DNA from: an uncultured Christensenella sp.
Lineage (GTDB): Bacteria > Bacillota > Clostridia > Christensenellales > Borkfalkiaceae
DNA: 12,551 nucleotides
Assembly: GCA_910583545.1 (NCBI GenBank)
Contig: CAJTXM010000024.1
Span: 1 to 12,551 of the forward strand
Direction: 5' to 3'
A program made the translations under genes and the position numbers. The notes under the pieces are model-generated. The model saw only the letters and a program-made list of their open reading frames with translations, did no database searches and was not told the origin of the DNA. Shown here in pieces: positions 1-6,575 of the stretch. Position 1 is the stretch's first letter, and each line of letters begins with the position of its first letter.

Positions 1-2335
1 TACCCTTGTCGTATTCGAAGGATATGACGTTATTGTCCGTATCCTGAACGGACGAGATGCGGCCTTTCTCGTAAAGAATAGCCGTTTGATTTTCGTAGTT
101 ATCGAAGAGCGCAACGAGATAACCGTCTTTATTAAAGCCCATCGTGGCGTCGCCGTTGCCTGTAATAAAATAAGTCGGCGTCTGCCAATTCATTTGCGTA
201 AGCTGATGCTTGGCGTTATAGTACTGCTTAAAATATTTTTCAAGGTCAGCCTTGTTGTTTTCGGAGGTTTCAAGCAGCATAACAATCTGTCTGTTGATAA
301 GCTCGCCCTGCGCCTGTTCTATAAAATCATTGATTTCCGCTTCGAATTTATTTATATTTGCTTGTAACTTATCCGTGCGGTCTGAAAATTCCTGCTGGAA
401 CAGCCTTAAACGCTGTTCGACAACCTTTTGACGAACTTTCATATCCCTTGTGTCTTTAGCGTCTTTTGTGTCCAAATTTCTATAATAAGAGTCTAAATGG
501 TCGTTGATGCGTTCTAATTCCAGCTTCAAATCGCAATACTTTCCCTGAATATGTCCTATATCAATCGTAAGATTTTTATTTGACTCGAGGTAATGAATGT
601 TTTTATTCAGATTATAGTCATCTTTAATTCTGTTAATGTCTATACAGCAAGTGCTTTCGCTTTCTTTATAGTTGTGTCGGTTTAAATAATCTACATAAGC
701 TTCATATTGATAATGATCTTGGTTTTTGACAAGGGGAGTGTTGATTGCGCCGCTGATAGCACTATCAATTGCGGCGTGAAGTGGATTGTTGTAAATAGCA
801 GGGCTATAAGTATAAGAATAATTTAATTTTCGTGTAAGCGTAGCATAATCTTTGCGCAAATCGTGCACGAGCCTACGCAACATAATTAGTGTTTTATTGT
901 ATTCGCCTTTTTTGAATATATTTTTCTTTATATTCTGTTCATCTGAGTAATATTCCGTATCTTTATAAGTAGAGTTAACAAATAATTTAGATGTTAGCTT
1001 ATCCGAAACTACCGTTTGCTGTAATAAAAGAGACTGATATTGTATAGCTTCAGATTCAGTCAATAGAATTCTACTATTATCTATTACACTAATTGCGCCA
1101 TTCAAAACGTTGCTGCCAATTGTACCAATGAAACCGCCAATTGTACCAATGAAACCGCCAATTGTACCATTTAAAAAAGGATTATTTTGAATTGTATTAA
1201 GTGCATTATTGAGTGGGGTTTTAGATGAACTTTTATTAAGTGCTATAAGAAAATTTTCGTAAGCAGCGACTGACAATTCATCATTTTTGTTGAACTTATC
1301 TTTTAAGTTGCCCTTATCTACTATTTTGCCGGTGTGCTTGTCGATAATAACATAATTTTTTAATTGTTTTTTTAGCGCATCTATGTTTTCTTCAAGCTCG
1401 ATTTGTTCCTGTTGGCGCTGTTCAAGATATTTTGCACCTTTAAAGCCCGAATAGTCCTGTTCGAGCCGTAATCCGTTAGTCGTTTTGCGTTCAATCAGAA
1501 TTTCTTTTTCGTCGTGTTCTTTAATGACATATTTTAAATGACCGTTTAAATCAACTTGAACTTTTGATTTGGGAACGTAAATCTTATGTTTTTTGCCGAT
1601 TGCGCCCTCTGTTGTATAATAATATTTTTCGGAAAACTCGTGGTAATTTCCCTCTCCGTCAACATAAGTGTAAACGGATTGGTTTTCCGTGCCTTTCCTT
1701 TTTATAAGGAACTGCTCTAAATTGAGTTTAAAGCCCTTGCCGACGCCGTGGCGGAACTTGGTTTTTTTGCCTTCGGCATCGTAAACGGCAGTCGAACGCT
1801 TTTCGGTTTGTCCGTCGTTGTAAACAAGCGCGACTTCATTCCCGCACTGATGATTAAAACGCAAGGCGCCCGTTGCAAGATTAATTTTTCCGCTGCCTGC
1901 CTGACGGACGTCGTAATCGACGTATGCGCTGTTTTCGTGCATTATTTGTTCGGGAACATACTCTGCATAAAGGTCGATGTCGCCGAGTGTTAGGCTTTTA
2001 TCAAATATTACAGAAATTTTATCGTCGTGTTCGGGGTTGCCGGAATACCGGAATGCAAATTTAATAAGACAATTTAGTTCTTCCGTTATATTAATCGAAA
2101 TTTTATTGTCTTGCTCGGGTGCAATAACGTCGATTATTTGCGGCTTTTGACTGTTGTATTTTACCATTACCGCCGTGCTTTTACTGCGTTCACAACCTTT
2201 TACTTCCGCTATAAGACACGCGTTTGTAATTCTTGCCGAAGATATGCCGAAAGAATATATCTTTTTTTCGTCAATCTCGATTACGTTTCCGTTTGAGTTG
2301 AATTTTAATGCTTTCGTAAATAATTTTTCTGCCAT
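1..2335 (-). CDS. RHS/YD-repeat-type large protein, N-terminal part (runs off window)
   Basis: The frame is open without a stop from ATG at 2335 down to the window edge, 778 codons, and has no stop here. The start follows a GGAGA ribosome binding site eight bases upstream, with an in-frame stop just before the ATG. The first 300 residues or so are beta-rich, with short segments typical of RHS N-termini such as ATGALRF and KGFKLNLEQFLI. Then come a charged coiled-coil-like stretch, a Gly/Ile repeat (about residues 388-408), long helical charged segments, and at the visible C-terminus a YD-like repeat region (DGYLVALFDDYENQT, ISFEYDKG). No signal peptide is seen. RHS proteins usually form a beta cocoon around a C-terminal toxin; that part would lie outside the window, so toxicity is inferred from the family only. 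It lies directly downstream of the structured RNA at 2386-2766. The family call is from memory of motifs and is moderately sure. Confidence 0.72.
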   Translation of the reverse strand, partial: MAEKLFTKALKFNSNGNVIEIDEKKIYSFGISSARITNACLIAEVKGCERSKSTAVMVKYNSQKPQIIDVIAPEQDNKISINITEELNCLIKFAFRYSGNPEHDDKISVIFDKSLTLGDIDLYAEYVPEQIMHENSAYVDYDVRQAGSGKINLATGALRFNHQCGNEVALVYNDGQTEKRSTAVYDAEGKKTKFRHGVGKGFKLNLEQFLIKRKGTENQSVYTYVDGEGNYHEFSEKYYYTTEGAIGKKHKIYVPKSKVQVDLNGHLKYVIKEHDEKEILIERKTTNGLRLEQDYSGFKGAKYLEQRQQEQIELEENIDALKKQLKNYVIIDKHTGKIVDKGNLKDKFNKNDELSVAAYENFLIALNKSSSKTPLNNALNTIQNNPFLNGTIGGFIGTIGGFIGTIGSNVLNGAISVIDNSRILLTESEAIQYQSLLLQQTVVSDKLTSKLFVNSTYKDTEYYSDEQNIKKNIFKKGEYNKTLIMLRRLVHDLRKDYATLTRKLNYSYTYSPAIYNNPLHAAIDSAISGAINTPLVKNQDHYQYEAYVDYLNRHNYKESESTCCIDINRIKDDYNLNKNIHYLESNKNLTIDIGHIQGKYCDLKLELERINDHLDSYYRNLDTKDAKDTRDMKVRQKVVEQRLRLFQQEFSDRTDKLQANINKFEAEINDFIEQAQGELINRQIVMLLETSENNKADLEKYFKQYYNAKHQLTQMNWQTPTYFITGNGDATMGFNKDGYLVALFDNYENQTAILYEKGRISSVQDTDNNVISFEYDKG
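1115..1169 (-). repeat. 21-bp in-frame tandem repeat encoding a glycine-zipper-like segment
   Basis: Two perfect 21-bp units (1115-1135 and 1136-1156) are followed by a 13-bp partial third copy. Because the unit is 21 bp, copy number can change without breaking the RHS-like reading frame. Read on the minus strand, it encodes a seven-residue unit (IGGFIGT), giving closely spaced glycines among Ile and Phe, a pattern like glycine zippers in membrane-inserting helices. Confidence 0.9.
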
Positions 2336-2385
2336 TAGTGTTCTCCAAAAATTTATTACCGACAGTCAAACAACTGTAAGTTTCA

Positions 2386-2420
2386 TAAAAATAGCCCCCA
2401 GCTTTGCGAGCCGAGGGCTA
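2386..2420 (-). terminator. strong intrinsic terminator upstream of the RHS gene
   Basis: Read on the minus strand, TAGCCCTCGGCT pairs over 12 bp (two G-U pairs) with AGCTGGGGGCTA across a five-base loop CGCAA. It is followed directly by five T residues. It would end transcription from the promoter near 2775 about 50 nt before the RHS start. I see no good promoter between it and the RHS gene, so some read-through or regulated antitermination is likely. Confidence 0.85.
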
Positions 2421-2766
2421 CATGGAAATCTGCGCATAAATACTGTAGGTCGCCAAACAGCGATTACGACTCTCCACCCGTGCTTATTCCTTACGGAACT
2501 CGCACATAAACGGATAACTGATTGCAATGCGACGGCTGTTCGTTAACCACCAAATTTAGGTAACTATTCACTCGAAGACCCCTTTCAATTATCACGCCCA
2601 GATTTATCGGACTTCAATTTTATCCATAAACGACAGCGTTTTGCATACGCCTGTTTACGAATTTAAGCGATTTGCGGTCGCTTTTGCGAAGATGACCACT
2701 CAAAAATTTAATATAGGCTTTGCGCCTATGTTTTGCTGTGAGTTTTGCTCGCTCACTGCCTTTGTG
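2386..2766 (-). ncRNA. candidate structured RNA (about 380 nt) or RHS-gene leader
   Basis: No convincing gene covers this stretch, yet on the minus strand it is dense in short helices. Examples in transcript order: GTGAG/CTCAC, ATAGGC/GCCTAT, AAGCGA/TCGCTT, CAG-CGT/ACG-CTG with one bulge, GTTACC/GGTTAAC with one bulge, TCGCA/TGCGA, and TTCC-GTAA-GGAA with a GNRA-type tetraloop. The transcript would start from an extended -10 near 2775 and stop at a strong intrinsic terminator at 2386-2420. The RHS start codon lies about 50 nt beyond the terminator, so this may be a cis-acting attenuator-type leader or a stand-alone RNA. It does not match what I recall of tmRNA, RNase P, SRP or 6S RNA, nor of common riboswitches. 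Large ornate RNAs of the ROOL/GOLLD type were considered but cannot be assigned by eye. Confidence 0.55.
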
Positions 2767-2771
2767 ATTTT

Positions 2772-2780
2772 AGTATATCA
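2772..2780 (-). promoter_or_regulatory. extended -10 promoter for the structured RNA
   Basis: Read on the minus strand, TGATATACT is an extended -10 element (TGn plus TATACT). The -35 position falls at about 2795-2800 and has no good TTGACA match; it overlaps the palindromic site at 2796-2819. A weak -35 covered by a palindrome suggests an activator- or repressor-controlled promoter. Transcription would start near 2765. Confidence 0.5.
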
Positions 2781-2795
2781 TACATTTTCAAAAAC

Positions 2796-2819
2796 CTATC
2801 TTGCAGTTTTTGCAAGATT
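2796..2819. promoter_or_regulatory. palindromic site, copy 1 (candidate operator)
   Basis: Perfect 8-bp arms ATCTTGCA and TGCAAGAT are separated by five bases. The block overlaps the last codons and stop of the HTH gene and the -35 position of the structured-RNA promoter. It matches the site at 3178-3201 in 20 of 24 positions when read on the opposite strand. It could also act as a weak terminator for the HTH gene, since the minus strand continues AGGTTTTTG. Confidence 0.6.
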
Positions 2820-3101
2820 GAAATTGCTTTTTAATTCTTTAGACGCCAGCTTTATCGCCAACCTATTAAAACGAATTCTGCATCTGTTGATAGTATCTAT
2901 TGATACAAAATACATTTCCGTTATTTCATCATAAGTTTCGTGTTGTTCATTATACAGCGCGTTAAAAATTTCACCGTGTATTCCGCCGGTGTCCATATCA
3001 AGCATTTTGTAATATTCGTACATATTATCTAATAAGTGGCGGCATTGAGGGTGGTCCTGATTTTGTTTCACCATATCTATAAAATCAGTTCTTTTGTGCA
3101 T
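2796..3101 (-). CDS. small helix-turn-helix (sigma region-4-like) regulator
   Basis: This 101-residue protein has a C-terminal segment at about residues 58-80 (YDEITEMYFVSIDTINRCR) that reads like the HTH of sigma-70 region 4 and related phage late-gene regulators such as the ArpU/RinA type. The N-terminal half is helical and charged, with no membrane segment. The ATG at 3101 is preceded by AGAGGG at good spacing. A promoter with TTGTCG and AATAAT 17 bp apart lies upstream. The gene lies between two copies of a palindrome, one upstream of its promoter and one overlapping its stop codon, which suggests autoregulation and control of the RNA downstream. The DNA-binding role is inferred from the motif; the exact family is unknown. 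Confidence 0.7.
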   Translation of the reverse strand: MHKRTDFIDMVKQNQDHPQCRHLLDNMYEYYKMLDMDTGGIHGEIFNALYNEQHETYDEITEMYFVSIDTINRCRIRFNRLAIKLASKELKSNFNLAKTAR

Positions 3102-3142
3102 TGTATTACCCTCTGAAAAGATTTACGTTTATGTGTGTGTTT

Positions 3143-3171
3143 ATTATTCAGGTTTCTGACTTTTTCGACAA
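3143..3171 (-). promoter_or_regulatory. promoter of the HTH gene
   Basis: On the minus strand, TTGTCG (3166-3171) and AATAAT (3143-3148) are separated by exactly 17 bp. The palindrome at 3178-3201 lies directly upstream of the -35. Confidence 0.55.
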
Positions 3172-3177
3172 AATTCC

Positions 3178-3201
3178 AATCTTGCTAATTTTGCAAGATA
3201 G
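3178..3201. promoter_or_regulatory. palindromic site, copy 2, between divergent promoters
   Basis: ATCTTGC and GCAAGAT arms are separated by seven bases. The site lies between the minus-strand HTH promoter (-35 at 3166-3171) and the plus-strand promoter of the LLH-like gene (-35 at 3214-3219), so one bound protein could act on both. It is nearly identical to the inverted copy at 2796-2819. Confidence 0.6.
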
Positions 3202-3213
3202 AAAATGATGGAT

Positions 3214-3241
3214 TTGTTTTATAGTAGAAATAGTATATAAG
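3214..3241 (+). promoter_or_regulatory. promoter of the LLH-holin-like gene
   Basis: TTGTTT (3214-3219) and TATAAG (3236-3241) are 16 bp apart. AAGGAG follows just downstream, about seven bases before the ATG at 3256. Confidence 0.5.
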
Positions 3242-3255
3242 ATAAGGAGAATATT

Positions 3256-3630
3256 ATGGAAAAAATAGAACAAATCATAATTATAGCGGCTAACTGTTTG
3301 GGGTTACTCGCTACGTTTACAGGTTTTTTAATTCCGCTTGTAAAAAACGTAAAAGCAAAAAATAAACTTGTGGCATTAAACAAATTGACTTCGACGTTAC
3401 AAACTTTAATCATTGAAGCGGAAGAGTTTACTAATTTCACCGGAACGGAAAAGAAAGAATACGTTATGACGAAGGCGAACAGATACGCTATTAAAAATAA
3501 AATACCTTTTGACGAACAACTTGTAAGTGATAAAGTAGAAGATTTAGTAGCGTTGAGTAAAGAAGTTAACGTCGGGAAACGCAGTACACAGGTTGCGCAA
3601 TCAAATGTGGTTGCCACATTAAGTATTTAA
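3256..3630 (+). CDS. LLH-family holin-like small membrane protein
   Basis: A 124-residue protein with one hydrophobic N-terminal segment (about residues 6-29) followed by a short basic stretch (KNVKAKNK) and a helical cytoplasmic-type domain. The segment IIEAEEFTNFTGTEKKEYVM followed by an N-R-Y-A-I helix is typical, as I recall, of the phage holin LLH family (Phage_holin_6_1). AAGGAG is well placed before the ATG. It is the only plus-strand gene in the left part of the window, divergent from the HTH gene and followed by a terminator. No endolysin is nearby, so it may be a phage remnant, or it may assist release or membrane effects of the RHS module. Holins permeabilise the inner membrane, but the LLH assignment rests on similarity only. 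Confidence 0.6.
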   Translation: MEKIEQIIIIAANCLGLLATFTGFLIPLVKNVKAKNKLVALNKLTSTLQTLIIEAEEFTNFTGTEKKEYVMTKANRYAIKNKIPFDEQLVSDKVEDLVALSKEVNVGKRSTQVAQSNVVATLSI

Positions 3631-3679
3631 ATCTATCGGGAAGAATAAAATTATATCTTATTTATAATTAAGCATAAAC

Positions 3680-3712
3680 GGCAGGGCAGGTAGCTCTGCC
3701 TTTAAACTTTTT
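3680..3712 (+). terminator. terminator between convergent genes
   Basis: GGCAGGGC pairs with GCTCTGCC (8 bp, one G-U) over the loop AGGTA, followed by TTTAAACTTTTT. It ends transcription of the LLH-like gene. It lies directly after the stop codon of the convergent methyltransferase-like gene, so it may also slow transcription from that side, though the minus-strand side lacks a T-run. Confidence 0.75.
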
Positions 3713-4512
3713 CAATTCAAATTCAAATATTTATAAAACCTATGATATTGAAAAATAAACGCCGGCGTTTTCCAGATACTCCAAAGCTTACGACATAAAG
3801 CGTCTTGGTGTTTTACTATCGCAGGAACACCTGCAAGAGATAACTGCAGATAAGTCATATGCACGCAACGAATATCAATATCGCCTGCGTCTATAAAACA
3901 GTTACGGGCATAGTTTACACCGTAATTATTTTTAAGAACGTCAAGCGCAGCAATAAGCATTCCGCCACCGCCGCAACAGCAGTCGTTAATAGTTAGTATT
4001 TCGTCTTTATCTATTTTATCGTCAGTAATAGTAATTTTCGCCATCATTTTAGATACGTTATAAGGCGTAAAATACTGCCCTGCTTTCTTATTACCCTGAT
4101 TGCATTTCATAAAAAGCTCGCCGAGATAATCGTCAAAGCAACCGTCGTCATAAACTACGGAAGAGCATAGGCAGAATATTTTAGTGAATATGTCAGCGAT
4201 CAATTTCTGTTCATCTGGCTTGTACGTTTTAATTATTTCCAGATACCGTTGTTCCCGTTCGTCGTATTGTGTAAAATCAACCGCATTTGAAATAGCCAAA
4301 GCGCCGCATTCAAACACGTCGGAAATGAGTTTACTCTTGTTCACACGATAAGACGAGCTGTCTATCATTTTTATAATTTCCTCTACTGTGGGAATAGGAT
4401 AAGGACAATTATTGCCCGTACCTTCTGAGGTACGGGCAATATTATGTTCCTGTTCGGGAACGTATTTCATATTGGGTATTTTAAGAGTGAAATCGAAAGT
4501 GAAAGGCGGCAT
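3712..4512 (-). CDS. N6-adenine DNA methyltransferase-fold protein, HsdM-like, no visible motif IV
   Basis: A 266-residue protein with a methyltransferase core: motif X-like GQYFTP (145-150), the SAM-binding loop DCCCGGGGMLIA (177-188), and an acidic motif II-like DIDIRC (211-216). The catalytic motif IV ([DNS]PP[YFW]) expected further on is not seen; instead the protein ends soon after WKTPAF (247-252). Type I M subunits are usually far longer. Related short proteins in Firmicute mobile elements, as I recall, also end in a W-x-TP-x-F motif. It could bind SAM or DNA without methylating, act as an anti-restriction decoy, or use an unrecognised catalytic loop. AAGGAG precedes the ATG; this ribosome binding site lies inside the end of the broken gene upstream. 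It is the last gene of the long minus-strand operon. A 13-bp palindrome lies within codons 24-34. Confidence 0.75.
   Translation of the reverse strand: MPPFTFDFTLKIPNMKYVPEQEHNIARTSEGTGNNCPYPIPTVEEIIKMIDSSSYRVNKSKLISDVFECGALAISNAVDFTQYDEREQRYLEIIKTYKPDEQKLIADIFTKIFCLCSSVVYDDGCFDDYLGELFMKCNQGNKKAGQYFTPYNVSKMMAKITITDDKIDKDEILTINDCCCGGGGMLIAALDVLKNNYGVNYARNCFIDAGDIDIRCVHMTYLQLSLAGVPAIVKHQDALCRKLWSIWKTPAFIFQYHRFYKYLNLN
4410..4441. repeat. perfect 13-bp inverted repeat inside the methyltransferase gene
   Basis: The arms ATTGCCCGTACC and GGTACGGGCAAT, extended by one more A-T pair, are separated by the six bases TTCTGA. The repeat is GC-richer than its surroundings and falls in coding sequence (about codons 24-34). 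It has no T-run and so is not a normal terminator. Confidence 0.9.
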
Positions 4513-4516
4513 AGTA

Positions 4517-4829
4517 TTAACTCCTTGTAGAATACGATTTGCCGTTGACTTCTATCGTATTGCCGTTTAATATGGGCTGTCCTTTACAGCAGGCGCGAAG
4601 AATTAAGTATGCTTTATCGGGCGGAGCTTTTGGAATATTACCGTAATCGAAACGCCCTTCGGCTCTTGCTTTAACGACTTTTACACCCTTGTCTATCAGA
4701 TAGGAAGAGAAGTCGTACAGCTCGTTAAACTTGCCGTAACAGTCTATTATAAAACATACGTCGGCTTGGGGGTAATAACCATACGTCGGCTTGGGGGTAA
4801 TAACCTGTAATTCTGAAATAGTTGTTCAT
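4517..4829 (-). pseudogene. small conserved-type gene disrupted by a 25-bp tandem duplication
   Basis: The ATG at 4829 overlaps the stop of the upstream gene (ATGA) and follows GGAGG at good spacing. After 16 codons the frame enters a second copy of a 25-bp unit and runs into a stop soon after. Removing one copy restores a continuous 95-residue protein beginning MNNYFRITGYYPQADV, continuing through FNELYDFSSYLIDKGVKVV and ending NGKSYSTRS, with its stop at 4517 just before the methyltransferase gene. The restored protein is a small mixed alpha/beta protein that I cannot name with confidence. As written, only a short peptide would be made, and the ATGA coupling to the next gene may suffer. The duplication is exact, so the change is recent, or it is a sequencing or assembly error. 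Confidence 0.8.
4756..4805. repeat. perfect 25-bp tandem duplication
   Basis: The units 4756-4780 and 4781-4805 are identical and directly adjacent. Since 25 is not a multiple of three, the duplication shifts the reading frame of the gene at 4517-4829. Confidence 0.95.
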
Positions 4830-5140
4830 TGTTTTATTCCTCCGTTATATCTTTTAAAAATAAATATTGTTTCAAGCCCTTGTAGAGGATAAGTTCTGTT
4901 TTTGTCAAACGGGGCAATGTGGTCGCCTACTATGTACGGTAAAGTGTAATCCAGCACAACGGCTACGCAATAATAGCTTTCCACTTCGATTATAATGAAA
5001 TCGTCTTCCTTGAGCTGTTCATAAAAGCCTTTCAGATATTCTTTTGCGGACTCGGCTTTTTCGGCAAGCTCCGGATAGCTCTTTTTAAATTCTTCAACTG
5101 TCGTAACAGCGTTAACGTAATTACTTAAAAAATTATCCAT
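4826..5140 (-). CDS. hypothetical small protein, 104 aa
   Basis: The protein is 104 residues, acidic in its first half (helical, EEFKKSYPELAEKAESAKEYL), then a beta-rich part with IIIEVESYYCVAVVLDY and a C-terminal ETIFIFKRYNGG. No catalytic motif or membrane segment is seen. The ATG follows AAAGGAG and its stop overlaps the start of the next gene by ATGA, implying coupled translation. It lies directly downstream of pcfJ in the operon. I do not recognise the family; a DNA-mimic or anti-defence role is possible but unsupported. Confidence 0.75.
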   Translation of the reverse strand: MDNFLSNYVNAVTTVEEFKKSYPELAEKAESAKEYLKGFYEQLKEDDFIIIEVESYYCVAVVLDYTLPYIVGDHIAPFDKNRTYPLQGLETIFIFKRYNGGIKQ

Positions 5141-5153
5141 TTTAATTCTCCTT

Positions 5154-6497
5154 TTACGCCGCTTTCGTTACGGCTTTTTTAATTTTATTAAGTTGTTTGT
5201 TTGCGAACGGCAGCCAAATATCGTTTACGAAATTCTTTACGTTATCGTTGGGCGGTAAATCGTTATCGCCGTAGCATTGCAACACTTTCTTTTGGGATAG
5301 AGAGTATTCCACCGTAACGAACGGTTTATCGGGCTCGGCTACGTTTCGTATAAAGAAAATAAGCGTTTCTTCCCTGACGAACTTCTGGTCGTAATTCATC
5401 CGTCCTACGCAGTGGTGGAGAGTATTACCTTCTTTTATTAGTTCAAACGGATTTTTCGCAATGATTACAATATAATTGTCTTTTAAGTTTCTTTGAAGCG
5501 GTAAATATTTTTCTGCAACGACTGCAAATTGTGCATATAACTCTTTGCGTTCTTCTGCGTCCATTAAAGCTTTGGCCGTTGCGTATTGGTCTATACGCAT
5601 ATCGTGCCAGTATTTAAACTTATGCGGATAACGGTTTTTAGGAATGCTCATATCCAAGCCGAGATAGGTGCAAGCGTTGAAATAGTCGTTATATGTGGTT
5701 ACGCCTGTCTGCTGTACGGAAACGTAGTCTATAAGTTTATCCAACTCACCTTTGAACGCTTGTTGCAATGTAGATAAGCGTTGTTGCCTTTTCAGTATTA
5801 TTATTGCTTCCGCTCGGGCTTGAAGTACGTTGAGTGATTTACCTGTTTTGTAAGAACGTATAATGACGTTTACGTAATACGGATTTACGGACAAAACTTG
5901 TTTGTTTGCAATCAGCCATTTACAAAACTTTCTGTCTTTCCCTGTAAGCTCTAAAATCATTTTAGAACTAACGAATTTTCCGAGCCCTGCTTTAATGAGA
6001 TATTCCGCCTGCGGATATTTCACATACGTGCGGAGATAGGTTATAGGACAGGCAGGGTTAAGAATATCAACAGCCGAATATGGGAAGAGTTTTAAGGCTA
6101 AATCAAGATTTACTACTTCCGCATACGGATTATAATATTTGAAATGTGCCGGATACCAAATGCCGTCGTTATAAAACGGTCTCTGTCCGTAGCAGTATTT
6201 TATCCCTTCGTCGTACCAGCCGACGCGGTAAGCATAAATGCCGAGATAGCAGTATTCCAAATCACGCACAAGACATATATCCGAATACACCCCGTGAACG
6301 GCAACTTGTTTTATGAGCTGTGTTTTCTTGCCTTTGTTGCGTATAGCGACGGTGATTTTAACAAGTTCTTTGTTTATAGTGGTTAGATAGGAATAAAACC
6401 GTAAGCCCGTCTGTTTAGGACAACGCATTTTATCTAATTCACGAATGCGTTTTTCAATATACTTGGGTATAGGGTTAATATCTTTTGGTTCTATCAT
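5154..6497 (-). CDS. pcfJ: PcfJ-like protein
   Basis: A 447-residue protein of the PcfJ family, named from the enterococcal conjugative plasmid pCF10. The C-terminal hallmark is clear: GNTLHHCVG (357-365), a following Y-D-Q-K, then FFIRN, PFVTVEYSL and QCYG (407-410). The first 340 residues are helical with aromatic-rich segments and no membrane span. CAGGAG precedes the ATG at 6497. The family is common in conjugative elements of Firmicutes next to PcfK, as here, but its biochemical role is not established as far as I know. The conserved His-His-Cys region could bind metal or be catalytic; that is inference. Family confidence is high, function low. Confidence 0.85.
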   Translation of the reverse strand: MIEPKDINPIPKYIEKRIRELDKMRCPKQTGLRFYSYLTTINKELVKITVAIRNKGKKTQLIKQVAVHGVYSDICLVRDLEYCYLGIYAYRVGWYDEGIKYCYGQRPFYNDGIWYPAHFKYYNPYAEVVNLDLALKLFPYSAVDILNPACPITYLRTYVKYPQAEYLIKAGLGKFVSSKMILELTGKDRKFCKWLIANKQVLSVNPYYVNVIIRSYKTGKSLNVLQARAEAIIILKRQQRLSTLQQAFKGELDKLIDYVSVQQTGVTTYNDYFNACTYLGLDMSIPKNRYPHKFKYWHDMRIDQYATAKALMDAEERKELYAQFAVVAEKYLPLQRNLKDNYIVIIAKNPFELIKEGNTLHHCVGRMNYDQKFVREETLIFFIRNVAEPDKPFVTVEYSLSQKKVLQCYGDNDLPPNDNVKNFVNDIWLPFANKQLNKIKKAVTKAA

Positions 6498-6575
6498 TTT
6501 TTAACTCCTGTTTGATTAGTGATAAATGTGTTTTTCGGTTAAGTAATTAAGATACCTGTGGCGGCGACACGCCGT

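Noticed and set aside
1115..1169. CRISPR-like repeat
   Set aside because: The units are directly adjacent without spacers, lie inside a coding frame, and have no cas genes nearby.
2154..2546. Plus-strand open frame over the RHS start and the structured RNA
   Set aside because: It is antisense to the RHS gene and terminator, with no ribosome binding site and an unlikely composition.
2386..2766. tmRNA, RNase P RNA, SRP RNA or T-box leader
   Set aside because: No tag-peptide frame, CCA end, conserved RNase P or SRP motifs, or T-box sequence was found; a short GGGTGGA resemblance to the T-box is incidental.
2641..2934. Plus-strand open frame of 97 codons
   Set aside because: It runs antisense to the RNA promoter and to the HTH gene, whose start and ribosome binding site are much better.
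3219..3617. Minus-strand hydrophobic open frame of 132 codons
   Set aside because: It is the mirror of the LLH-like gene, which has its own promoter, ribosome binding site and family pattern.
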